DNA of 64,000 nucleotides, from NCBI GenBank assembly GCA_963732225.1, contig CAVSYR010000002.1:124001-188000 (forward strand). The letters run 5' to 3'. Source of the stretch: VRUE01 sp963732225 (lineage in GTDB: Bacteria; Actinomycetota; Thermoleophilia; Solirubrobacterales; 70-9). Both the position numbers and the translations under genes were made by a program. Every line of letters starts with the position of its first letter. The first letter of the stretch is position 1. The notes beneath the pieces were generated by a model. That model was not told the origin of the DNA. It did no database searches and saw only the letters and a list, made by a program, of their open reading frames with translations. Below are positions 57,746 through 64,000 of this stretch, in pieces.

Positions 57746-59234
57746 ATGCCACCAAGAGAAAGGGGTAGAACCAGACGATGTAGAGGTAGAACCAGTGGTG
57801 CATCGTTAGCTGGACGCCGATCAGGAGGGCCGCACCCAGCGCAGCCACCTGGAAGAGCTGCTTGTCCTTGGGGCGGAAGGCGAAGAGCAGAGCCATTGCG
57901 GCGACTCCGACAAGGATGGCTACGCGCAAAGGCTCCAGGGACGGAACTTGTCCCCAGATGCTGAAGGGAGAGCTGCGGCCTGCCTGGTACGCAATCGTGC
58001 GCTCGTAGAAGGTGTGCAGACCCGGGTCGATCGCGGGCCAGAGCATTACGGCGACCGACGTGGCGGCGAAAGCCGCCACGAAGCGCCAGCGCCTCTCGCC
58101 GTAGGTGAGCAGCATTGGGGCGAGGACCGCGGGGGCGAACTTGGCGAAGGTGGCCAGGGCCGCCATCACACCGCGGGCCGCTGGCTTGGCGAGGACGAGA
58201 AGCGTCGCGACCAGGAACATCGCGACGAGTGAGTCGTTGGAGTTGGAGAGCAGGGTGAAGGCGGTGTAGGGGTAGGCAGCCCAGCCGAAGGCGAGGGTCG
58301 CGGCGAGCTTGTTGCCGGCGGGGCCGGGGCGGATACGGCGGCCGAGGAAGATCAGCAGGGCGAAGGTGGCGAGGTCGAAGAAGACCGCGGCGCCGTGGGC
58401 GGCGGGGAGATCGTTCCAGGTTCCCGACCAGGGCCAGATCCGCTCGAAGGGAACGTAGGCGAGGTAGTTGACCGGGCCGTAGGTATCGCCTTGGGAGACG
58501 TCTTCGGGGAAGTTGTCGTAGATCGGTTCCCCGTGGGCGATTCGATCGGCGCCGACCACTCCGGCGTAGCCGACGTCGATCGCCCCCGAGTCGGCCATGT
58601 TGAGGCCGACCCTGAAACCGATCAGGAAGAGAGCGGCGATCAGCAGCCACGCCGCCGGCCAGCGCGGCCTGATCCCCTCTCCCCCACCCCGCATTCCGAT
58701 CCACAGCGCCCGGCCGAACAGGTAGGCGAGTGGGATGTACTGAAGCGGCACCGAGACGCCGATTTCGGTCCGGTTGAAGAAGAAGTTGGAGACGCCGAAG
58801 CCGAGCAGGACGAGCAAGTCGAGGTTGGCGATCCGGCGCAGGCGTCGCCAATCGACGAGGCCGAGCAGGAAGATCGCGCAGAGCGGCAGGAAGACGTAGG
58901 GCGCGTTGAGCTTGTGGCCGAAGGCGCCCGAGTAACCGCGGGCCATTTTCCAGGCAACCTGGTAGCCGGTCCAGGATTCGCGCACGAGGCCGGTCTGGGG
59001 GTCGACGATGACCAGCGCGACCTCCTTGTCGTCGGCGAAATAGCCGACCTCCCAGTTGCCGTCGACCTTGTTGACCGCGTGGGTCAGGGTCCCGTTGGCG
59101 CGCTGCTCCTTGGCGACGTTGGGATCGTGGTGGGCGATTCGAGCCGCTTCCGCGGCGGTGACTTCCGCGGCCGCCGAAGCAGTGGCCGGTAGGCAGAGCA
59201 GAGCGACGGCAAGTACGGCCGCCAGTCGCCTCAT
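57684..59234 (-). CDS. Membrane glycosyltransferase-like protein (GT87/DUF2029 type) with PepSY-like N-terminal domain
   Basis: 516 aa from ATG 59232-59234. Signal peptide (1-22), an exported domain of about 80 residues with EVTAAEAARIA..GNWEVGYFADDKEVALVIVDP, resembling PepSY, then at least ten transmembrane helices. The first large loop has YDNFPEDVSQGDTYGPVNYLAYVPF and the later SNSNDSLVAMFL, like polyprenol-phosphate-dependent GT-C enzymes. The final 18 residues come from the palindromic element and are unlikely to be ancestral. Start overlaps the phosphatase-family gene stop by 4 bp. Confidence 0.78.
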   Translation of the reverse strand: MRRLAAVLAVALLCLPATASAAAEVTAAEAARIAHHDPNVAKEQRANGTLTHAVNKVDGNWEVGYFADDKEVALVIVDPQTGLVRESWTGYQVAWKMARGYSGAFGHKLNAPYVFLPLCAIFLLGLVDWRRLRRIANLDLLVLLGFGVSNFFFNRTEIGVSVPLQYIPLAYLFGRALWIGMRGGGEGIRPRWPAAWLLIAALFLIGFRVGLNMADSGAIDVGYAGVVGADRIAHGEPIYDNFPEDVSQGDTYGPVNYLAYVPFERIWPWSGTWNDLPAAHGAAVFFDLATFALLIFLGRRIRPGPAGNKLAATLAFGWAAYPYTAFTLLSNSNDSLVAMFLVATLLVLAKPAARGVMAALATFAKFAPAVLAPMLLTYGERRWRFVAAFAATSVAVMLWPAIDPGLHTFYERTIAYQAGRSSPFSIWGQVPSLEPLRVAILVGVAAMALLFAFRPKDKQLFQVAALGAALLIGVQLTMHHWFYLYIVWFYPFLLVALAVRSPMSNTQEQPQAARLT

Positions 59235-60754
59235 AGCCCGAAGTGGTCGAGCACCGCCGGCGCCACGTCGCTGAGCGTCCACTGCTCGCGCTCGCTCGCG
59301 GAGTTGGGGCCGCAGCCGACGAAGAGCAGCGGGCCAAGCGAGTCGCCGGCGTGCAGCGAGCCGTGGCTACCGCCGCCAACGTGGGTGACGCCCCCCCAAT
59401 CGACCGCCTCGAACCCGGGCTGCAACGAGAGCAGGAAGTCGCCAGCGTGGGGAGCGCTGAGCGCCGACCAGACCCGGGCGAGCGGATCGGGATAGGTCTC
59501 GCTGCGCAGGCGACCGTCCTCGATCCTCGCCTCGAGTGCCGCGAGGTCGCCCTCGACTTGCCAGTTGGCGCCGCGCAGATCGGCGACCGGCCCTCCGGGT
59601 CGAAAGCTGAGCCGCGCCTCGCCCCTTTCGACCACGGCGCTGCAACCATCTCGCGGCGCCCCCGGCTCGGTCCTCACCAGCGGCCGGCCGTCCGCCCCCT
59701 CCAAACGGCAGACGAGGTCGACGCCCTCGATCACGGTAAGGGCCTGCCGCAACGCCTCGGGATCGGCGCGCTCCCCCTCCCCCGGCAGCAGGTAGACGTA
59801 GGCCGCGCGGCCAGTCGGGCTGACCGCGATCTGGGCCGACTCCGGTTCGGACTCGGAGGGCTGCAGCACCGCCCACTCGCGACTCAGCAACTCGGCGAGC
59901 GGCAGGCCGCGGTGCACCGGAGTCTGGGCGTGATCGGCGAGCAGGATCACGGCGTGGCGGTCGAGAAACTCGTCGAGACCGCCGGCCGCCTCGACGAGTT
60001 TGCCGAAGCAGTGGTCGGCCTTGGCGATCGACTCGCTGCTCGCCTCGGGGCCGTGGCGGTGCGAGTAGTTGTCGTTGTCGGGCAACGAGAAGAGCAGGAA
60101 GTCGAAGCCGTCGGACTTGGCCAGCTCGGCCGAGCAGCAGGCCGAGTAGCCGTCGCGATTGCCGGGAATCGAGGTCGACTTGCAGGGAACCTCGCGGCTG
60201 GCATAGAGGTCGCCGTAGAAGAGCTCGGCCGGTCCCCAGGTGTGGTGGCGGAACTTGAGCCGGGTCGCGTCGACCGCGCGGCGCAGCAGGCCCTCGAGTG
60301 AGACCTGATGGCGGTGACGGCCACGGTAGATCAGGAAGGGCGTGCAGGCGGTGCGCAGGCCGGCATCATCGAGCTGCTCGAAGAGGGTCTCGGCAGCGGG
60401 GTTGAGATGGGCGAGGTTCATGTTGTAGACGAGGTCGTAGAGCGAGCGGAAGACCCCGAAGGCCCGGGTCGCCTCCAGCGAGGAGCCGTACTCGACGTAG
60501 CGCCGCTCGAGCCGGTGGTACCAATTCATGCCGCTGATCCAGTGACCGTCGGCGGCGCGGCCGGTGACCATCTCGGCGCTGGCGACCGGCGTCACCGAGG
60601 GGAAGCTGGAGACGCAATCGGGGACGAGCACGCCGCGCTCGATCAGGGCGGCGAAGGTGGGTGCGCGACCCTCGGCGACGGTGCGTTCCAGCATGTCCGT
60701 GCGCAGCGAGTCGACGTAGGTAAGAACCAGCTTCTTGGCAGCCACTGCCGCCAT
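59231..60754 (-). CDS. Alkaline-phosphatase-superfamily (nucleotide pyrophosphatase-type) protein
   Basis: 507 aa from ATG 60752-60754; the longer frame would add an Ala/Ser-rich stretch and overlap nothing conserved. Type I phosphodiesterase-like motifs: VDSLRTDMLE near the N-terminus, SSFPSVTPVASAEMVTGR (nucleophile Thr/Ser region), HWISGMNWY, FSLPDNDNYSHRHGPEA, LLADHAQTPVH and GGGSHGSLHAGD. Probably a metal-dependent phosphodiesterase or phosphotransferase acting on a glycolipid or nucleotide. No signal peptide evident. Coupled to the GT87-like gene. Confidence 0.82.
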   Translation of the reverse strand: MAAVAAKKLVLTYVDSLRTDMLERTVAEGRAPTFAALIERGVLVPDCVSSFPSVTPVASAEMVTGRAADGHWISGMNWYHRLERRYVEYGSSLEATRAFGVFRSLYDLVYNMNLAHLNPAAETLFEQLDDAGLRTACTPFLIYRGRHRHQVSLEGLLRRAVDATRLKFRHHTWGPAELFYGDLYASREVPCKSTSIPGNRDGYSACCSAELAKSDGFDFLLFSLPDNDNYSHRHGPEASSESIAKADHCFGKLVEAAGGLDEFLDRHAVILLADHAQTPVHRGLPLAELLSREWAVLQPSESEPESAQIAVSPTGRAAYVYLLPGEGERADPEALRQALTVIEGVDLVCRLEGADGRPLVRTEPGAPRDGCSAVVERGEARLSFRPGGPVADLRGANWQVEGDLAALEARIEDGRLRSETYPDPLARVWSALSAPHAGDFLLSLQPGFEAVDWGGVTHVGGGSHGSLHAGDSLGPLLFVGCGPNSASEREQWTLSDVAPAVLDHFGL

Positions 60755-60776
60755 GATCGCGGACCGCGCCCGGCGG

Positions 60777-61211
60777 CTAGCGGAGGACGCGGAGGCCGGC
60801 GTGTTTGCGCTGCGCTCGCCGGCGCCGCGAGATGCCGAGCCAGACAAGGGCGGCGACCACGAGCAGGGTCGCGGGCGAGATCAGGATCGCGATCGCAACG
60901 ACGAGCAGGGCGGCGAGCGAGACGAGGAAACCGAGAGCCCCGGCGCCGCTGCCCTCGCGGCGTCCCGCCGAGCTGACCACGTCACTGACGACAAGGCAGG
61001 CGAAGACGGCGCCAACGAGACAGAAGAAGGCTCCCGCCAAGGAGGTGACGTTCGCGGTTCCCGAGAGCAGGAAACCAACGACAATCGCGATCACACCGGC
61101 GAGGATCGTCATCCGGCCGCGGGCGGAGCCATGCGTGCCGGTGGTGCCGGCGAGCATGCCGATCGCGATGCCGATGCCGAGCTCGAGGCAGATGCCGGAG
61201 AAAGATCCCAC
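60777..61211 (-). CDS. Small membrane protein
   Basis: 144 aa from GTG 61209-61211, since a reading from 61268 would overlap the divergent gene. Four to five hydrophobic segments and a basic C-terminal tail (ISRRRRAQRKH). No family motif seen. 22 bp upstream of the phosphatase-family gene, same strand; may be co-transcribed. Function unknown. Confidence 0.65.
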   Translation of the reverse strand: MGSFSGICLELGIGIAIGMLAGTTGTHGSARGRMTILAGVIAIVVGFLLSGTANVTSLAGAFFCLVGAVFACLVVSDVVSSAGRREGSGAGALGFLVSLAALLVVAIAILISPATLLVVAALVWLGISRRRRAQRKHAGLRVLR

Positions 61212-61266
61212 GCCCGAAAACCTAACTCCCCGGGCGGGGCGACGCGGATTCGCCACACTATCCCCC

Positions 61267-62625
61267 ATGTCCGAACCGCCCCACCGGCGTCGCGCCCACG
61301 CCAGCAGCAGCGATCTGGAGCGCTACGCGGGCCTCTTTGCCGAGCGCACGCGGGTGATGCGCTCCTCGGCGATGCGCGACCTGATGGCGGTGACGGCGCG
61401 CCCCGAGGTGATCTCGCTCGCCGGCGGGCTACCTGACACCTCGACCTTCCCGCCCCAGACCTTCGCCGCGCAGATGACCCGCATCGCCCAGGAGTCGGCT
61501 GCCGAGGCGCTGCAGTACGGCCCGACCGAGGGCTTCAGCGAGACCGTCGACTGCATCGTCGAAGTGATGGGCGCCGAGGGAATGCTGCCCGACCCCGACG
61601 ACGTGATCGTCACCACCGGCGGCCAGCAGGCGATCGACCTGATCTGCAAGGTGCTTGTCGATCCCGGTGACGTAGTGATCTGCGAGGCGCCCACTTATCC
61701 CGGCGCGATCCCGGTCTTCTGCAGCTACCAGGCGGAGACGATCCAGATCGAGTGCGACGGCGAGGGGATGCGGATCGCCGAACTCGAGGACACCCTGGAG
61801 CGACTCGACGTCGAAGGACGGCGGCCCAAGTTCATCTACTCGGTGCCGACCTTCCAAAACCCCGCCGGGGTGACGATGTCACTGGAGCGTCGACGGCGGC
61901 TGGTCGAGATCGCCCGCTCGCGCGAACTGCTCGTGGTCGAGGACAACCCTTACGGCCTGCTCCGCTTCGGCGGTGAGGCGCTGCCGCCGCTCTACCAGCT
62001 CGACGGCGGCGACTTCGTCATCTACGTCGGCACCTTCTCGAAGATCCTCTCTCCCGGCATCCGCCTCGGCTGGGCGGTGACGCCGCCGCCGGTGATGGAG
62101 AAGGTGGTGTTGGGCAAGCAGGCCGCTGACCTCTGTACCTCGACCCTGACCCAGTACTTCGTCCGCGAGTACTTCAGCGACGGACGCTGGCGCGAGTACA
62201 TCGCCAGCCTGACCGAGCTCTACCGTGAGCGCCGCGACGCGATGATCGAAGCCCTCGGCCGTTACTTCCCACCCCAGGCGAGCTGGACCGAACCCGAGGG
62301 CGGCCTCTTCATCTGGGCCACCCTCCCCCCTTACATCGACACCAGCGACCTGCTGGCCAAGGCGCTGCGCGACGACGTTGCCTTCGTGCCCGGGCAGGCC
62401 GCCTACGTCGACGGGCGCGGGCGCAACTCGATGCGGCTCAACTTCTCCGGCAGCGGCGCGGACGAACTGCGTGAGGGGATTCGCCGGATCGGGCGCGTGG
62501 TCGAGGAGCAGGTCGAGCTGTACTCGGCCCTGACCGGCAAAGAACCGCCGGCCGCAGTCGAGCGCAAGGAGGAGTCGGTCGATCCCGAGAACGTCGTGCC
62601 GTTCAGGAAGGCGGAGGGCGCGTGA
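61267..62625 (+). CDS. PLP-dependent class I/II aminotransferase (MocR/LysN-like)
   Basis: 452 aa from ATG 61267 (the open frame upstream is a shadow). Motifs: VISLAGGLPDTSTFPP, LQYGPTEGFSETV, VTTGGQQAIDLICK, YSVPTFQNPAGVTMS, VVEDNPYGLLRF and the PLP Lys in GTFSKILSPGIRLGW. Such enzymes move amino groups among aromatic, branched-chain or 2-aminoadipate substrates. An extra 30-residue acidic/polar tail follows. Overlaps ddl by 4 bp. Confidence 0.9.
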   Translation: MSEPPHRRRAHASSSDLERYAGLFAERTRVMRSSAMRDLMAVTARPEVISLAGGLPDTSTFPPQTFAAQMTRIAQESAAEALQYGPTEGFSETVDCIVEVMGAEGMLPDPDDVIVTTGGQQAIDLICKVLVDPGDVVICEAPTYPGAIPVFCSYQAETIQIECDGEGMRIAELEDTLERLDVEGRRPKFIYSVPTFQNPAGVTMSLERRRRLVEIARSRELLVVEDNPYGLLRFGGEALPPLYQLDGGDFVIYVGTFSKILSPGIRLGWAVTPPPVMEKVVLGKQAADLCTSTLTQYFVREYFSDGRWREYIASLTELYRERRDAMIEALGRYFPPQASWTEPEGGLFIWATLPPYIDTSDLLAKALRDDVAFVPGQAAYVDGRGRNSMRLNFSGSGADELREGIRRIGRVVEEQVELYSALTGKEPPAAVERKEESVDPENVVPFRKAEGA

Positions 62626-63605
62626 AGGTGGCGGTGCTCAAAGGCGGTCGCTCGCTGGAGCGAGGCGTCTCGCTGCGCTCCGGTGCTCGGGTCGAAGACG
62701 CGCTTGAGCGACTCGGGCATGAGGTGCTGCCGCTGGAGGCCAACGGCGAGATGGTCAAGCAGCTGGCCGCCGGACGGCCGGAGATCGCCTTCGTCGCCAT
62801 GCACGGCCCCGGTGGCGAGGACGGCACCGCCCAAGAGCTGCTGGAAATCCTCGGCATCCCCTTTACCGGCCCCGGCGTCGCGGCCTGCGCGCGCTGCATC
62901 GACAAGGTGCTCGCCAAGCACGAGCTGCGCGCGGCCGGGATTCCGACCCCAGACTGGTTCGCCTTCAACGAGACTGCCTTCCGCGAGCTCGGTGCGGCCG
63001 ACGCGCTTGCCGGCCTCGAGGACCGACTCGGCTTCCCGCTCGTCGTCAAGCCCAGTCGCGGCGGCTCGGCCCTGGGAATCAAATTCGCCGAGAACTGGTT
63101 CGACGTACCCGAGGCACTGGTCTCGGCCTTCAGCTACGACGATCGCGTCCTGCTCGAGCGCTTCGTCGACGGGCGCGAGCTGGCCGTGAGCGTGCTCGGC
63201 GACGAGCCGCTGCCGGTGGTCGAGGTGATTCCGCAGGCCGGCGACAGCTATGACTTCGAGGCCCGCTACGAGATCGGCCGCACCACCTTCGTCTGCCCCG
63301 CCGAGCTCTCGGCGGAGGAGTCCGCGGCGGTCGTCGAGGCCGCGCTCGGCGCCTACCGGGCGCTCGGCTGCTCGGGCTTCTCGCGGGTCGACCTGATCCT
63401 CGCCGCGGACGGCCCGCAGGTGCTCGAGGTCAACGCGATCCCCGGCCTCACCGACACCAGCCTCCTCCCCCAGGCCGCCGAGGCCGCAGGCATGTCATTC
63501 GAGGATCTCGTCGAGAAGATCCTCGAATTGGCTGTAGACGGCGACCAGTCAAGTAGGTCGGGGGATGCAGGGAGGCTGACGAGGGGAGCGCACACCGGTG
63601 CGTGA
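62622..63605 (+). CDS. ddl: D-alanine--D-alanine ligase
   Basis: 327 aa from GTG 62622. ATP-grasp: VAVLKGGRSLERGVSLRSG, VAMHGPGGEDGTAQ, PFTGPGVAACARCIDK, LVVKPSRGGSALGIK, GRELAVSVLG and the metal-site LEVNAIPGLTDTSLLP. Joins two D-Ala for peptidoglycan precursor synthesis. A 25-residue polar tail is beyond the normal end. Confidence 0.95.
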   Translation: MKVAVLKGGRSLERGVSLRSGARVEDALERLGHEVLPLEANGEMVKQLAAGRPEIAFVAMHGPGGEDGTAQELLEILGIPFTGPGVAACARCIDKVLAKHELRAAGIPTPDWFAFNETAFRELGAADALAGLEDRLGFPLVVKPSRGGSALGIKFAENWFDVPEALVSAFSYDDRVLLERFVDGRELAVSVLGDEPLPVVEVIPQAGDSYDFEARYEIGRTTFVCPAELSAEESAAVVEAALGAYRALGCSGFSRVDLILAADGPQVLEVNAIPGLTDTSLLPQAAEAAGMSFEDLVEKILELAVDGDQSSRSGDAGRLTRGAHTGA

Positions 63606-63653
63606 CCCGAGGAAGCCGACCGAAGACCCCGAGATACGCCGACTGGACGTCGT

Positions 63654-64000
63654 TCACGAGTCTTCGCCTTTGGCGAAGTCGTCAGGGGTGACCTCGTCGA
63701 GGAACTCTTTGAATTTGTCGACGACCTCCTCGGTGTCCTCGACGTCGTGCTCGAACTCAATCGCCGACTCCTCGATCACGTCCTCGTCGGCAAAGATCGG
63801 CGCCGAGACGCGCACGGCGAGGGCGAGGGCGTCGGAGGGTCGCGAGTCGATCTCCATCTCGGTGCCGTTTATCGAGACCGTGATCGAGGCGTAGAAGGTG
63901 TTGTCGCGCAGCTCGGTCACCGAGACGCGCTCGCATTTGGCGTCGAGCTGCTCGAGCATGTCGGAGAGCAGATCGTGCGTCATCGGCCGTGGCGTCGAGG
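63654..64000 (-). CDS. DUF151 bifunctional-nuclease-family protein, 5' end cut by window edge
   Basis: At least 115 codons. The frame continues past the first visible ATG (63981-63983) to the window edge with TPRPMTHDLLSDML, a normal internal DUF151 sequence, so the true start lies outside. Other family features: NTFYASITV, EIDSRPSDALALAVR and PIFADEDV. Acidic C-terminus. Members include plant and bacterial nucleases of uncertain physiological role. Convergent with ddl, about 48 bp between. Confidence 0.88.
   Translation of the reverse strand, partial: STPRPMTHDLLSDMLEQLDAKCERVSVTELRDNTFYASITVSINGTEMEIDSRPSDALALAVRVSAPIFADEDVIEESAIEFEHDVEDTEEVVDKFKEFLDEVTPDDFAKGEDS

Noticed and set aside
60805..61266. 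Aminotransferase with a 154-residue N-terminal extension
   Set aside because: Extension runs antisense to the small membrane protein and is Arg/Thr/Pro-rich; ATG 61267 is a clean start.

Overview
The window is high-GC DNA with dense, short-gap gene packing and strong C/G preference at third codon positions. It looks chromosomal and comes from a deep-branching actinobacterium. The closest fit I can suggest is a Thermoleophilia / Solirubrobacterales-type organism. That is an inference from gene content: a six-gene MCE cluster with an RND/MMPL transporter, an MptB-like mannosyltransferase, a Bacillus-style split cytochrome b6/subunit IV-cytochrome c menaquinol reductase, MenG, many GTG/TTG starts, and the rpsF-ssb-rpsR-rplI block. 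I see no phage, plasmid or CRISPR locus and no recognisable transposase gene.

Layout. 1-4.5 kb: YceH-like protein (cut by the window edge), pyrE, an odd SDR protein, a small membrane protein, an L,D-transpeptidase and a CPBP protease. 4.5-10.5 kb: minimal MscS-like channel, class A PBP, MptB-like mannosyltransferase, UPF0104 membrane protein, thiL and a FlgM-like small protein. 10.5-16.3 kb: two-component system with an HtrA-like lipoprotein protease, then TreT and OtsA convergent (two trehalose routes). 16.4-19.5 kb: proline-rich membrane-anchored ORF, then bS6-SSB-bS18-bL9 and a membrane protein. 19.5-24.2 kb: three tandem members of an unnamed secreted family, a TetR regulator and a tandem lipoprotein pair. 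24.2-28.5 kb: purA, helicase loader, dnaB and a MazF-type toxin-antitoxin pair. 28.6-40.9 kb: six translationally coupled MCE genes downstream of an MMPL transporter, with no YrbE permease genes in the window. 41-43.7 kb: fourth secreted paralogue, tRNA-Lys(CTT) and two divergent unknown genes. 43.7-50.6 kb: tetratricopeptide-like anchor protein, tatC, tatA, zinc-ribbon protein, polyprenyl diphosphate synthase, menG, qcrC-qcrB-qcrA and a prenyl-synthase-accessory-like protein. 50.6-54 kb: hemL, a fused AhbA/AhbB-type protein and hemB. 54-64 kb: ABC-2 exporter, GGCT-like protein, YmdB phosphodiesterase, GT87-like membrane protein with an alkaline-phosphatase-family partner, aminotransferase, ddl and the edge of a DUF151 nuclease-like gene.

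How the genes work together. Several groups concern the cell envelope: PBP, L,D-transpeptidase, Ddl, mannosyltransferases, MCE/MMPL lipid transport, Tat export and secreted proteins. Others form the menaquinol respiratory chain (prenyl synthase, MenG, QcrABC), tetrapyrrole synthesis (HemL, HemB, AhbAB-like), replication (DnaB plus loader) and trehalose synthesis.

Most unusual signals. (1) A dispersed family of long palindromic elements (16323-16398, 53932-54007, 57669-57745). All three share one architecture: an outer stem of 26-27 positions, an inner hairpin, and a one-sided YTGAGT spacer placed exactly before the right arm. One copy supplies the C-terminus of a membrane protein. (2) A lineage-type secreted protein family with four members. 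(3) hemL has no canonical start but has an ATT behind a strong Shine-Dalgarno sequence. (4) Two copies of an inverted repeat TGCAACG-N27-CGTTGCA with identical spacing.
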